Below are positions 18,187 through 25,647 of a DNA stretch of 51,624 nucleotides, one piece after another. The position numbers and the translations under genes were made by a program. Where the stretch lies: the NCBI RefSeq assembly GCF_024609765.1, contig NZ_JANFDG010000035.1, forward strand, positions 1 through 51,624, in the 5' to 3' direction. The number at the start of each line of letters is the position of its first letter. Position 1 is the stretch's first letter. The notes under the pieces were generated by a model, which did no database searches, was not told the origin of the DNA, and saw nothing but the letters and a program-made list of their open reading frames with translations. Origin of the DNA: Shinella pollutisoli. Lineage in GTDB: Bacteria > Pseudomonadota > Alphaproteobacteria > Rhizobiales > Rhizobiaceae.

Positions 18187-18443
18187 GTTTCTCCAGAGCC
18201 TTCCAAAACCCTACGTCGAGCGGCCTCGATTTCACTGGTCTCGATACGTGCCACTTCACCTATTAAAAACGATATCGCGTGAACCGCAACTGCGACGGCT
18301 GCCGCAGCCCTATTATTCTCAAAGTACGTCTGCAGTTGGCCGTACCTGCCGAGAAACCACGATATCGACACTACCCCGCCAGCGTACACACCGATATGGG
18401 CGAAATACCTATATAGTATTCCGTCTTTCGAAAAAAAATTCAC
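18183..18443 (-). CDS. Small membrane protein, partner of the downstream membrane gene
   Basis: 86 residues: two hydrophobic segments (IGVYAGGVVSISWFLG and AAAAVAVAVHAISFLIG) then a charged helix (IETSEIEAARRRVLEGSG). Poorly conserved-looking and AT-rich. It overlaps the following membrane gene by 4 bases, suggesting the two products act together. Its promoter would lie in the AT-rich 18444-18658 gap, which also holds a CCCTC/GAGGG hairpin. Confidence 0.65.
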   Translation of the reverse strand: MNFFSKDGILYRYFAHIGVYAGGVVSISWFLGRYGQLQTYFENNRAAAAVAVAVHAISFLIGEVARIETSEIEAARRRVLEGSGET

Positions 18444-18658
18444 GAATTCCCCTCGATAGCTCGCCCTCTGCGCGAGGGATCCCTGTGATCACAATATCGC
18501 GATTCTGCTCACGCACAAGAGAAAGCGACTCTCATAACGTGCATTCGCTACATCTTGTAGCCGTTAACGAGTGTGACTATTTTCCTAATTATGTTCTTGT
18601 TTCGTTCTCGATTTGGAGTCATGCTTAGCCCAGCTTCAAGCGTACAGGGAGAACGAAC

Positions 18659-18907
18659 ATGGCAGCGTATTTTGTGGTTCAGTCCTACACGTCCGGCAAG
18701 AACGGCATGACGGCCGACGCGCCGATCCAGGCGCAAAGCATCCTGCATGCCCGTCGAGTGGCGGAGCGCCTGGCGGAGCGCAAGCCGATGGTCCTTGCGT
18801 TCACGCGAGACGGGAATCCCAAAACGGGGGACTATGGAGAACCAAAGTTGATCTTCGCACACGGCAACAATCTGCCGGAGGAAGTCAACGAGATGGAGCG
18901 GGTGTAG
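18659..18907 (+). CDS. Hypothetical protein
   Basis: 82 residues starting MAAYFVVQSYTSGKNGM, with ARRVAERLAERKPMVLAFTR resembling a small alpha/beta protein. GGGAGAACGAAC precedes the start. Lies between the membrane pair and the repressor on the opposite strand to both, so it may be expressed in the lysogen. Function unknown. Confidence 0.65.
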   Translation: MAAYFVVQSYTSGKNGMTADAPIQAQSILHARRVAERLAERKPMVLAFTRDGNPKTGDYGEPKLIFAHGNNLPEEVNEMERV

Positions 18908-18920
18908 GGAGGCCGTCGAC

Positions 18921-19166
18921 GTGGCTATCATCCATCAGGTCAGACGGAAGTACGCGAATAAGACCGAGGAGACCGTTGGGGAGCTGATCAACTTTGCAGG
19001 TGCGGTTTCCTCAACCGATCCGATGGGAATCATCAAGAAGAAGGCGGCAGAAGTGGCAGATATTATGTCGATTTTGCACGGTGGCGATTGGAGGGTAGAG
19101 ATTGATCACGATAAGCGCTTTGTTCTGATCGCGCCGTGCCTGCCTTCTGGACGAAAGTCTCTATGA
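18921..19166 (+). CDS. Hypothetical protein, convergent with the repressor
   Basis: 81 residues from a GTG start. Helical first half (GIIKKKAAEVADIMSILHGG) and beta second half (WRVEIDHDKRFVLIAP). Its 3' end overlaps the 3' end of the repressor gene on the other strand by about 100 bases, an unusually long convergent overlap, so transcription of one could interfere with the other. Function unknown. Confidence 0.6.
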   Translation: MAIIHQVRRKYANKTEETVGELINFAGAVSSTDPMGIIKKKAAEVADIMSILHGGDWRVEIDHDKRFVLIAPCLPSGRKSL

Positions 19167-19506
19167 GGCCAAAGGCTATCTCAAGTTGAGATTCATGCAC
19201 TCCGAAGCCGAGGAGGGCTGATTTCAGGATGGAGGCCGGGGTGTCGGAATTGCTGACGCTCCGGCCTCGCTCTGTCGGCCCCTCTCCCGCGCCGCGAAGA
19301 AGCCAATCCAGGGACACCTTATAACGCCGGGCATACTTCTCAGCTGCCCGTACGACACCTCTGCTCCCATTCTCGTGAGCTGCATAGGTTGGATACTTCA
19401 TACCGAGCGCTGCCGCAGCTTGTGCCGCCGTATCAAAACCGGCGTTCTTCCGCGCTATTTTCAGGCGCTCGCCTACAGCGATGTCATCAATGTCATCCAT
19501 ACGCAT
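19063..19506 (-). CDS. Phage repressor, Xre-family helix-turn-helix
   Basis: 147 residues. The N-terminal HTH is clear (GERLKIARKNAGFDTAAQAA, then MKYPTYAAHENGSRGV) with a KYARRYKVSLDWLLRGAG extension typical of alphaproteobacterial prophage repressors. The C-terminus lacks the Ser/Lys self-cleavage domain of LexA/CI, so induction probably does not use RecA-stimulated autocleavage. The first ATG codons (19506 or 19500) have no Shine-Dalgarno and lie within or beside an operator, suggesting leaderless or autoregulated translation. Divergent from the Cro-like gene across three operators. Confidence 0.88.
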   Translation of the reverse strand: MRMDDIDDIAVGERLKIARKNAGFDTAAQAAAALGMKYPTYAAHENGSRGVVRAAEKYARRYKVSLDWLLRGAGEGPTERGRSVSNSDTPASILKSALLGFGVHESQLEIAFGLIETFVQKAGTARSEQSAYRDQSLPSNRHRAKST

Positions 19507-19565
19507 GCGTTTCGCATAAATATCTATGCGTTAGGCATTGACGTTTATCTATGCGTAACGCATAA
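19503..19565. promoter_or_regulatory. Three repressor/Cro operators
   Basis: Sites at 19503-19519 (GCATGCGTTTCGCATAA), 19524-19540 (CTATGCGTTAGGCATTG) and 19549-19565 (CTATGCGTAACGCATAA), centre spacings 21 and 25 bases. They match the two sites at the early-left promoter. The third is the best palindrome and covers the spacer and -10 of the rightward promoter; the first overlaps the repressor start codon. Confidence 0.85.
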
Positions 19566-19566
19566 T
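19538..19566 (+). promoter_or_regulatory. Early-right promoter (PR) with leaderless start
   Basis: TTGACG and CATAAT are spaced by 17 bases. The -10 ends 6 bases before the ATG of the Cro-like gene, so the expected transcription start falls on the start codon itself and the mRNA would be leaderless. Two operators overlap the -35 and the -10. Confidence 0.8.
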
Positions 19567-19572
19567 GGCGTC

Positions 19573-19788
19573 ATGACAAGCGCAATCGACATAAAATCCT
19601 TGAGGGAATGCCGAGGCTGGAGCCAGCAGGAGCTGGCCGAGCATCTCGGCGTTGACCAGGCGACGGTTTCTAGGCTTGAGCGAGGTGCAGAGCCGAGCGG
19701 CCCTGTGGCAAAGCTTCTCCGCCTCATCAGCGCGTCTCCCGCACAACGCCCCGACATCTTCGGCCACCGCCCGGAGGGTGAGCGATGA
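19573..19788 (+). CDS. Cro-like helix-turn-helix protein
   Basis: 71 residues, MTSAIDIKSLRECRGWSQQE then LAEHLGVDQATVSRLERGAE, a canonical Xre helix-turn-helix, with a short tail. First gene of the rightward early operon and divergent from the repressor, the position of Cro. No Shine-Dalgarno is present and the predicted transcript begins at the ATG. Probably represses the repressor promoter and dampens both early promoters through the shared operators. Confidence 0.85.
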   Translation: MTSAIDIKSLRECRGWSQQELAEHLGVDQATVSRLERGAEPSGPVAKLLRLISASPAQRPDIFGHRPEGER

Positions 19789-20051
19789 GCTCCGAGACTG
19801 TCCTCCTCATCGTGATAAATTGCGCAAACCTCTGGTTCTGCCTTTGCCTTCTCGCCGCACAGAACGTGCGCCGCAAGATGCTCGACGCCATGAGCGATAT
19901 GCTCGTTACGGCTCAGGCTCGCCGCGTTGGTGGGCTCCTTGATGATTTCGAGAAAGTCTCTCTGCTTCGGCATGCCGTCCACTACGTTTTCCTCCTCAAC
20001 GCCATGAGGCTGTATTCGCCACATCTTCGCGCGCTCGTAGGTGCCGCATGA
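19785..20051 (+). CDS. Small protein with N-terminal membrane segment
   Basis: 88 residues. The N-terminus is hydrophobic (VLLIVINCANLWFCLCLLAA), followed by a charged helical region (RRKMLDAMSDMLVTAQARRV) and a second moderately hydrophobic helix. Coupled to the Cro-like gene by a 4-base overlap. Function unknown. Confidence 0.65.
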   Translation: MSSETVLLIVINCANLWFCLCLLAAQNVRRKMLDAMSDMLVTAQARRVGGLLDDFEKVSLLRHAVHYVFLLNAMRLYSPHLRALVGAA

Positions 20052-20341
20052 GCACCAACACCAAAGCCTCCCCAGCCGAATTCGTAAAGACGGCCGAACA
20101 AGTCGTTGATCGGATTTCGAGGACGCACATATGGCAAGGCGACTGTGTGGCCGATGTCGCCAAAGCCATCCACGACGCCGTTATGGCGGAGAGGGAGCGG
20201 TGCGCCCGTTTGATCGAGGAAGGATATGAGCGCGGCATAGCGACTAAGCGCGATAGATGCGCGCACAGCAAATTCGAATGGGAGGACTGCGACGAATGCG
20301 CAGTCGCCGCCATCCGCGCCGCACCGAAGGCGGAGGGCTGA
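20048..20341 (+). CDS. Hypothetical phage protein
   Basis: 97 residues, helical, with DVAKAIHDAVMAERERCARL, a motif common in phage early proteins, and a C-terminal Cys/His cluster (CAHSKFEWEDCDEC) that might bind zinc. Overlaps the upstream gene by 4 bases. Confidence 0.65.
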   Translation: MSTNTKASPAEFVKTAEQVVDRISRTHIWQGDCVADVAKAIHDAVMAERERCARLIEEGYERGIATKRDRCAHSKFEWEDCDECAVAAIRAAPKAEG

Positions 20342-20344
20342 GAC

Positions 20345-21373
20345 ATGAGTGCTGACGCCAAGCTGAAAGCCTACATCGATCGCATCCTTCGTTGCCGCGA
20401 GGCCGAGGACGCGGCCAAGGAGGATACGAAGGCCGTCTATGCCGAGCTCGCGGGCGATGGCTACGAGAAGGCCATCGTCGGACAGGTCGTCACGTTCCTG
20501 CGCAAGCGCGAAAAGGACAGCGATAAGGTTGCCGAACAGTCGGCCAAGTTCGACCTGTATCTGGAAGCCTACGAGCGCCCCTCGCACGCGCATACGCGTG
20601 AGGACCGCTCCGACGCCGGCCTGAATATCCTCACCAAGCACACTGAAATCACAGCTTCGGACGGCGCTTCCCCCGCCGTTCGCCAACTCGCTGGCAGCGC
20701 GCGAGACGAAGAAAGCGCTGCATCCTATTCCGAGATGGACCGCGCCACGGAAGGCTCTTTCGAGACCGGAAGTGAGGCAGCGGAAAAGGGGCGCAAGGCA
20801 ATCCCGGCTGGACCGGAAGGCGCTGACCTGAACCATGCTGGAGCCGGTGAAAGCCCGGCAACCGATCAACCTCTCGTAGGAGGCGATCATGAAGTAACCG
20901 GCATCGCGTCGCGCGAACGGGATATGGACCCGACCTCGAACACAGGGGAGGGTGCCGCCTGCGCTCTCCCCGATATCTCCGGCGTCACCATGGAATACGT
21001 GCCGCCGTGCGGCATGAAGCGCCCGCCGTTCGCGCAGTGCTTCCCGGATCTGTCCAAAGCCGATTACGACAAGCTGGAGCGGGATATTGCCGCCAATCGT
21101 GTCAAGGCTCCGATCATCCGCAAGGGTGACGTCATCCTTGACGGCTGGAACCGGTACACCATCGCCCGCAAGTACGGCATGGATTACCCCGTCCGAGAAT
21201 ACACCGGGACCGACGTGCTCCTCGACGTGATCGAGTGGCAGCGCGCGTCTCGCCATTTCACCCCGGCACAGGAAAAGAAGATTGCCGCCGATTTGGCGAA
21301 GGAAATCCCGCACCGCGCCGACGATATCTTCGCCGCCTTCAGGCTGGCGGAAGCTCTGGAGGCTGCTCAATGA
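20345..21373 (+). CDS. GapR-like (DUF2312) and ParB-like domain fusion
   Basis: 342 residues. Residues 5-78 match the DUF2312/GapR family (AYIDRILRCREAEDAAKEDT, then KAVYAELAGDGYEK, ending KFDLYLEAYE); GapR binds overtwisted DNA and supports alphaproteobacterial replication. A disordered Ser/Gly/Glu-rich linker covers about 80-210. Residues 215-320 look like a ParB/Srx-type domain: KLERDIAANRVKAPIIRKGD, VILDGWNRY (263-271) and a helical tail after the R-rich RASRHF. No helix-turn-helix of plasmid ParB is obvious. Such a fusion could place a ParB-type activity on replicating or supercoiled DNA; function inferred. Confidence 0.75.
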   Translation: MSADAKLKAYIDRILRCREAEDAAKEDTKAVYAELAGDGYEKAIVGQVVTFLRKREKDSDKVAEQSAKFDLYLEAYERPSHAHTREDRSDAGLNILTKHTEITASDGASPAVRQLAGSARDEESAASYSEMDRATEGSFETGSEAAEKGRKAIPAGPEGADLNHAGAGESPATDQPLVGGDHEVTGIASRERDMDPTSNTGEGAACALPDISGVTMEYVPPCGMKRPPFAQCFPDLSKADYDKLERDIAANRVKAPIIRKGDVILDGWNRYTIARKYGMDYPVREYTGTDVLLDVIEWQRASRHFTPAQEKKIAADLAKEIPHRADDIFAAFRLAEALEAAQ

Positions 21374-21702
21374 GGTGGCTCGACAATCTGAAGGCGCGCT
21401 ATCGCTGGTCATGGGTTGGCACGGTCGAAGGGAAGTCGATCCTCGTCGATGATTCCGGCAAGATGGTAAAGGGCGGGGACCGATCCAGTTACTGGAACCT
21501 CTATGTTCGAGGCGACGGGAAGCGCCGCGCCGCCCTGATTGCTGACAGCTACTCGGATTCTCGCGCCGCCAGAGTAGCCCGTGCAGAGGTCCGGGCATGG
21601 GAAAACGGTGGTCCGCTTCCGGACCTCTACAAATCGCCATCTCCGCCCCGTCCGAAACCGTCGCTGGTCGTCTTCCCAGGCGGAAGGGATGGTGCCGCAT
21701 GA
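21370..21702 (+). CDS. Hypothetical protein
   Basis: 110 residues starting MRWLDNLKARYRWSWVGTVE; a small beta-rich N-terminus with aromatic residues (SSYWNLYVRGDGKRRAALI) and a proline-rich tail. The start overlaps the preceding stop by 4 bases; an upstream in-frame ATG is rejected because that part lies inside the previous gene. Function unknown. Confidence 0.65.
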   Translation: MRWLDNLKARYRWSWVGTVEGKSILVDDSGKMVKGGDRSSYWNLYVRGDGKRRAALIADSYSDSRAARVARAEVRAWENGGPLPDLYKSPSPPRPKPSLVVFPGGRDGAA

Positions 21703-21881
21703 ACTCCCAATCCTCCATCGAACATCATCATGGCCTCCAAGAGAGCAGGGCGGATGTCTATGCGGTTGAGGTCGCGAACGGCATCCCGCTCCCGACCGAT
21801 CAGTTCGATCGCGCCGTTATGCTCCACGTCGAGCGCGGCGGCGTCCGCTCCAACCAGGCTCGCCCGAGGAAAGCAGCATGA
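21699..21881 (+). CDS. Small hypothetical protein
   Basis: 60 residues, MNSQSSIEHHHGLQESRADV and a basic C-terminus (VRSNQARPRKAA). Supported mainly by 4-base overlaps on both sides within the operon. No motif recognised. Confidence 0.55.
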   Translation: MNSQSSIEHHHGLQESRADVYAVEVANGIPLPTDQFDRAVMLHVERGGVRSNQARPRKAA

Positions 21882-22060
21882 CGCCTCTCGTTGCCCTTTC
21901 CATTGCCTGCGCGGCCTTCATCGTGGGTTTCTCTGCGGGCCTCGGGGCCTTCGCTCTTGCCTGGCAGATCCTCGCTCCGAAGATTCCCGAGGAAGACAAT
22001 TCCGGCGCTGTCGAAGGCGCCTATCCACTCGATCAGTCCGGCTCCTCCTCCCCCGGTTGA
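21878..22060 (+). CDS. Small single-pass membrane protein
   Basis: 60 residues with one strong hydrophobic segment (LVALSIACAAFIVGFSAGLG and onward to ALAW) and an acidic cytoplasmic or periplasmic tail. Overlaps the upstream gene by 4 bases. Its 3' end overlaps a gene on the opposite strand by 28 bases. Confidence 0.6.
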   Translation: MTPLVALSIACAAFIVGFSAGLGAFALAWQILAPKIPEEDNSGAVEGAYPLDQSGSSSPG

Positions 22061-22356
22061 TCGACGGGAGGCGCGGCTACCCTCCTCCCGGCTGCGCCTC
22101 CCACCCTCAATTTCGGAAGTCCCTGCTTGATGCGCAACACGACTGCGCGCGCAGGGACGCCGAGATGAACGAACGAGGACGCCGAAGCCGAGGAAACCCC
22201 GGCGCCCTCCTGATCCCCGGCTGATGCGGCGGCGGAAACACCGGGGAACTGAATTACGGTCCCGCCAGCGGCGGACCTGAGAGACGGCGGGGAAGTGGGC
22301 TCCCGCATGAAGCCTTGGGCCTCGCCGTCTCCGTCTGAATTTGAAGGTCGTTTCAT
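22033..22356 (-). CDS. Antisense-oriented hypothetical gene inside the early-right operon
   Basis: 107 residues. Evidence for translation is the near-perfect Shine-Dalgarno AAGGAGAT 4 bases before the ATG. The product starts MKRPSNSDGDGEAQGF, contains GGTVIQFPG, a pattern seen in many alphaproteobacterial small proteins, and ends acidic after a basic stretch (VVLRIKQGLPKLRVGGAAGR). Reading against the operon, it would be silenced or would produce antisense RNA to the membrane gene upstream. A longer frame upstream is not supported. Confidence 0.6.
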   Translation of the reverse strand: MKRPSNSDGDGEAQGFMREPTSPPSLRSAAGGTVIQFPGVSAAASAGDQEGAGVSSASASSFVHLGVPARAVVLRIKQGLPKLRVGGAAGRRVAAPPVDQPGEEEPD

Positions 22357-22410
22357 GTGTATCTCCTTCGTCTCTAAGCAAGACCGAAGTTCGCACAGAA
22401 GGACGACAAG

Positions 22411-22848
22411 ATGTTGGGAAGTGACGACAAGAGCTTGGGGAAATCTCCCAAGGCGAAACGCACCAAGGCAAGAGCAATGAGTCCGGTAGCAGAAGCACAG
22501 ATGGATATGAGGTTGGCTTTTCCCCCTGCGCGGTACGGGAAGCTGGAGAACGTCTATTATCACGCTGTCAGGTTCATCGCTCCTCGTGTCGATAAGCATT
22601 TCACTCTTCGCCGCGCCCGCGCGATCTGGGAAGGGACCGCCCGCCGGATCGACAGTGAAGAAATGGACGCCCTCAGGCAGGCGAAGATCGAGGAGACCCG
22701 CCGTGAACAGAAGGAACTTCGTGCCCGTTTGGCTGCGCTGGATGAGATGCTTGCCTCAGTCGATGCGGCTCTCGCTTGCCCGCCGTTGGCAGGGGAAGGC
22801 GAACGGGTACGCGGCGCTGGCGGAATGGATCGCTCCGGAACTCCGTGA
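22411..22848 (+). CDS. Hypothetical protein
   Basis: 145 residues. Basic N-terminus, then GKLENVYYHAVRFIAPRVDK and FTLRRARAIWEGTARRID, followed by a coiled coil (EETRREQKELRARLAALDEM). Resembles a small prophage family with a DNA-binding look, but I cannot name it. AGAAGGACGAC precedes the start. The last 25 residues are low-complexity and another frame takes over there. Confidence 0.65.
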   Translation: MLGSDDKSLGKSPKAKRTKARAMSPVAEAQMDMRLAFPPARYGKLENVYYHAVRFIAPRVDKHFTLRRARAIWEGTARRIDSEEMDALRQAKIEETRREQKELRARLAALDEMLASVDAALACPPLAGEGERVRGAGGMDRSGTP

Positions 22849-22870
22849 AGAGATCGGGGAGGGCGAGTGA
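22742..22870 (+). CDS. Possible small overlapping gene
   Basis: About 42 residues in a frame overlapping the end of the previous gene. The second half (GYAALAEWIAPELREEIGEG) looks like a real helix, and its TGA overlaps the ATG of the next gene as TGATG. It may be a separate coupled gene, or the original C-terminus of the preceding gene displaced by a frameshift. Confidence 0.4.
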   Translation: MRCLPQSMRLSLARRWQGKANGYAALAEWIAPELREEIGEGE

Positions 22871-23034
22871 TGCAGAACATCGGAAAGATGCTCCGCTTTC
22901 TCGACGGCGAAATCGCCGGCCTTCAGGCCCGTATGTCGTCCTACGGCAACGCCGCTCAAGAGGCGAAGCTCGTCATGCTCAAGGACATCCGCGCGCTTGT
23001 CGCCTCCCTCGATGACAGGAGGGCGAGCGCATGA
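22870..23034 (+). CDS. Small helical hypothetical protein
   Basis: 54 residues, MQNIGKMLRFLDGEIAGLQA then a second helix (EAKLVMLKDIRALVASLDDR); likely a coiled coil or helical hairpin. It fits exactly between its neighbours with a TGATG junction upstream and a 4-base overlap downstream. No family recognised. Confidence 0.6.
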   Translation: MQNIGKMLRFLDGEIAGLQARMSSYGNAAQEAKLVMLKDIRALVASLDDRRASA

Positions 23035-23294
23035 CCTGGTTGGACGAAGCCCGCGCGATCATCAAGCGCTATGACGCCGAGACGCCCGGCACGACCTCGC
23101 TTACCGACCGCAAGCGGCACCTCCGCCAGCTTTGCCCTGCGCACTTCCGCTCGACGAGCTGGGGCCGGAAGGTCTGGCCGAAGGCCTGCAAGGAACATCT
23201 CAAGCGCTTCGAGCCTGTAGCGAAATCGGATGCTGCTATTCCGGTCGGCCATCTATCTCCGCTTGAGCGCATGATGCGGAGGGCAGGGGCATGA
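23031..23294 (+). CDS. Hypothetical basic protein
   Basis: 87 residues, basic and helical: KRHLRQLCPAHFRSTSWGRK and KACKEHLKRFEPV. It could bind nucleic acid or a partner of the helicase that follows; overlaps the helicase start by 4 bases. No motif recognised. Confidence 0.65.
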   Translation: MTWLDEARAIIKRYDAETPGTTSLTDRKRHLRQLCPAHFRSTSWGRKVWPKACKEHLKRFEPVAKSDAAIPVGHLSPLERMMRRAGA

Positions 23295-24676
23295 ACTATA
23301 ACGAATTCCTTTTGCAGAAGAGCATATCCGATCCGCCCACTGGCATCACCCGGCGCATTGAGCTTCCCGAATATCTTAAGCCGCACCAGCACGATATTAC
23401 CGCATGGGCGCTTCGCCGCGGCCGATCCGCCATCTTCGCCGGCACTGGCCTGGGGAAGACGTTGATGGAGCTCGTATGGGCTAAGGAAGTGGCGCAGGAG
23501 ACGCGGCGCCCGGTCCTTATCCTCGCTCCGCTTGCCGTCAGTCATCAGCACGTCCGCGAAGGCAATAAGTTCGGCATATCAGCGACCGTGGTTGCAGCGC
23601 CATCTAGCGAGACCATCGATATCACGAACTATCAGAAGGTCGATCGCTTCGATCTTTCAGCCTTTGGCGGTATCGCTCTCGATGAGAGCTCGATCCTCAA
23701 AAACACCGACGGCAAGTACCGCAACCAGCTGATTGCTGAGTGCGCCTCCGTACCATTCCGCTTGGCAGCAACTGCCACACCGGCCCCGAACGATTTCATG
23801 GAGCTCGGCAACCATGCGGAGTTCCTCGGCGTAATGTCCTACACCGACATGCTCTCAACATTCTTCACCCATGATGGCGGCGATACGCAGAAATGGCGGT
23901 TGAAAGGGCATGCAGAGTCCGAGTTCTGGAAGTGGATGGCATCATGGGCCGTCATGCTGCGCATGCCCTCAGATCTAGGGTACGACAATACCGGATACGA
24001 TCTGCCGCCGCTCCGCTACCATCAGCACACGGTAAGCGTCGATTATGCACCGAGCATGGAAACCGGCCTCCTATTCCCGATGGAAGCCAGAACGATGCAA
24101 GAGCGTATCGCTGCTCGTCGCGACAGCGTCGAAGAACGCGTTGAGCTCGCAGCATCGATGACGCCGGCTGACAGGCCTTTTGTATGGTGGTGCAATCTCA
24201 ACAGCGAAGCCGAAGCCCTCACGAAAGCCATACCGGGCGCCGTCAATCTGCATGGCGGTCTCAAGGATGCTGAGAAAGAGCGCATCCTAATCGATTTCAG
24301 CGAAGGCAAGATCGAAAAGCTGATCACGAAGGCATCGCTCGCAGGGTTCGGCATGAACTGGCAGCACTGCGCAGACACGGGATTTGTCGGCCTGAATGAC
24401 AGTTACGAGCAGCTTTATCAGGCGGTCCGCAGGTTTTGGCGCTTCGGGCAAACGAAGCCCGTCAATGCCCACATCATCGCATCGGAAATGGAAGGCGCCA
24501 CCGTGGCGAATATCCGCCGCAAGGATCATGACGCCGAACGCATGGCCGCGGCGATGGTGATGCATATGGCTGACCTTTCCAGCCAGGAAGTGCGCGGCAT
24601 GGTCCGCGACCGACCTGACTACGACCCTCAACTTCCAATGACAGTTCCGGCATGGCTTACGGGAGAAGCAGCATGA
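23291..24676 (+). CDS. Superfamily 2 (SNF2/DEAD-like) DNA helicase/translocase
   Basis: 461 residues. Motif I is GTGLGKT (51-57), motif II DESS (131-134, in IALDESSILKN), motif III ATATPAPND (about 160-168), and motif VI YQAVRRFWRFGQ near residue 385, all in order of SNF2-type translocases. The C-terminal half contains the second RecA-like domain (ILIDFSEGKIEKLITKASLA). No nuclease or methylase domain is fused. Immediately followed, with a 4-base overlap, by a DNA methyltransferase, so they probably work together in DNA modification, anti-restriction or replication. Confidence 0.88.
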   Translation: MNYNEFLLQKSISDPPTGITRRIELPEYLKPHQHDITAWALRRGRSAIFAGTGLGKTLMELVWAKEVAQETRRPVLILAPLAVSHQHVREGNKFGISATVVAAPSSETIDITNYQKVDRFDLSAFGGIALDESSILKNTDGKYRNQLIAECASVPFRLAATATPAPNDFMELGNHAEFLGVMSYTDMLSTFFTHDGGDTQKWRLKGHAESEFWKWMASWAVMLRMPSDLGYDNTGYDLPPLRYHQHTVSVDYAPSMETGLLFPMEARTMQERIAARRDSVEERVELAASMTPADRPFVWWCNLNSEAEALTKAIPGAVNLHGGLKDAEKERILIDFSEGKIEKLITKASLAGFGMNWQHCADTGFVGLNDSYEQLYQAVRRFWRFGQTKPVNAHIIASEMEGATVANIRRKDHDAERMAAAMVMHMADLSSQEVRGMVRDRPDYDPQLPMTVPAWLTGEAA

Positions 24677-25647
24677 ATATCAAAGCAGTCGATCAGGTCG
24701 TGACAGATCGCTATGCCATTTACCAGGGCGATAGCTGTGAGCTGATCCGCGGCATCCCAAGCGACACGATCCACTTCGGGATTCACTCCCCGCCGTTCGA
24801 GGGGCTGTATAAGTTCAGCAACTTCGACCGCGACATATCCAACAACGACACCCAGAGTTTCTGGACCCACTACCAGTTTCTTATCCAGGAGCTTCTCCGC
24901 GTCACCATGCCGGGCCGCATCCACGCAGTTCACTGCATGCAGCTTCCAACATCGAAGATCAGGCACGGGCATATAGGAATGCGTGACTTCCGCGGTGAGA
25001 TCGTACGGGCATACGAGGATGCCGGCTGGATTTTCCACTCTGAGGTCTGCATCTGGAAGGACCCCGTCGTCGCTCAGCAGCGCACGAAATCGATCCGCCT
25101 GCTTCATAAGCAAATCACAAAGGACAGTACAATCAGCGGGCAGGGCCTCGCTGACTACATGCTGATGTTCCGTAAGCCCGGCGAAAACCCTGAGCCAGTC
25201 GACGGGATGTTTGATCGATACGTCGGTTATGGCAACGAGCCAACTAGCATCGACAGCCGCATTGCGTCTGGCAAGTCATCGGATGATGCGCAGAAATGGT
25301 TCTCGATCGAAGTTTGGCAGCGATACGCCTCACCGGTTTGGATGGATATCAACCAATCCAGGACCCTACAGTATCGCGCGGGTCGTGATGAGAAAGACGA
25401 GCAGCACATTTCCCCGCTGCAACTCGACGTGATCGAGCGTTGCATCGAGTTGTGGAGCAATCCCGGCGACGTGGTTCTAACCCCATTTCTCGGCATCGGC
25501 AGCGAGGTTTATGGGGCCGTTGCTGCCGGTCGTAAGGGGGTTGGGTTCGAGCTCAAGCCTTCCTATTTCCGACAGGCAGTTCGGAACATCGCAGAGCTGG
25601 ACGAGGAAAAGACGGTCAACCTCTTTGCCATGGACGGCGCGGCATGA
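24673..25647 (+). CDS. DNA methyltransferase (N4-cytosine/N6-adenine type)
   Basis: 324 residues starting MNIKAVDQVVTDRYAIYQGD. Catalytic motif IV is SPPF (residues 39-42) and the AdoMet-binding motif I comes later (TPFLGIGSEVYGA, then GVGFELKPSYF), the order of beta-class amino-methyltransferases. SPPF rather than DPPY leans to N4-cytosine, but adenine enzymes with S also exist. A long insert between the motifs probably holds the target recognition domain. No restriction endonuclease is adjacent, so it is an orphan phage enzyme, perhaps for self-protection. The upstream ATG at 24652 is rejected. Confidence 0.88.
   Translation: MNIKAVDQVVTDRYAIYQGDSCELIRGIPSDTIHFGIHSPPFEGLYKFSNFDRDISNNDTQSFWTHYQFLIQELLRVTMPGRIHAVHCMQLPTSKIRHGHIGMRDFRGEIVRAYEDAGWIFHSEVCIWKDPVVAQQRTKSIRLLHKQITKDSTISGQGLADYMLMFRKPGENPEPVDGMFDRYVGYGNEPTSIDSRIASGKSSDDAQKWFSIEVWQRYASPVWMDINQSRTLQYRAGRDEKDEQHISPLQLDVIERCIELWSNPGDVVLTPFLGIGSEVYGAVAAGRKGVGFELKPSYFRQAVRNIAELDEEKTVNLFAMDGAA

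Noticed and set aside
19982-21718. Minus-strand 578-codon frame across the early-right operon
   Set aside because: It crosses several well-supported plus-strand genes joined by 4-base overlaps and has no protein-like composition.
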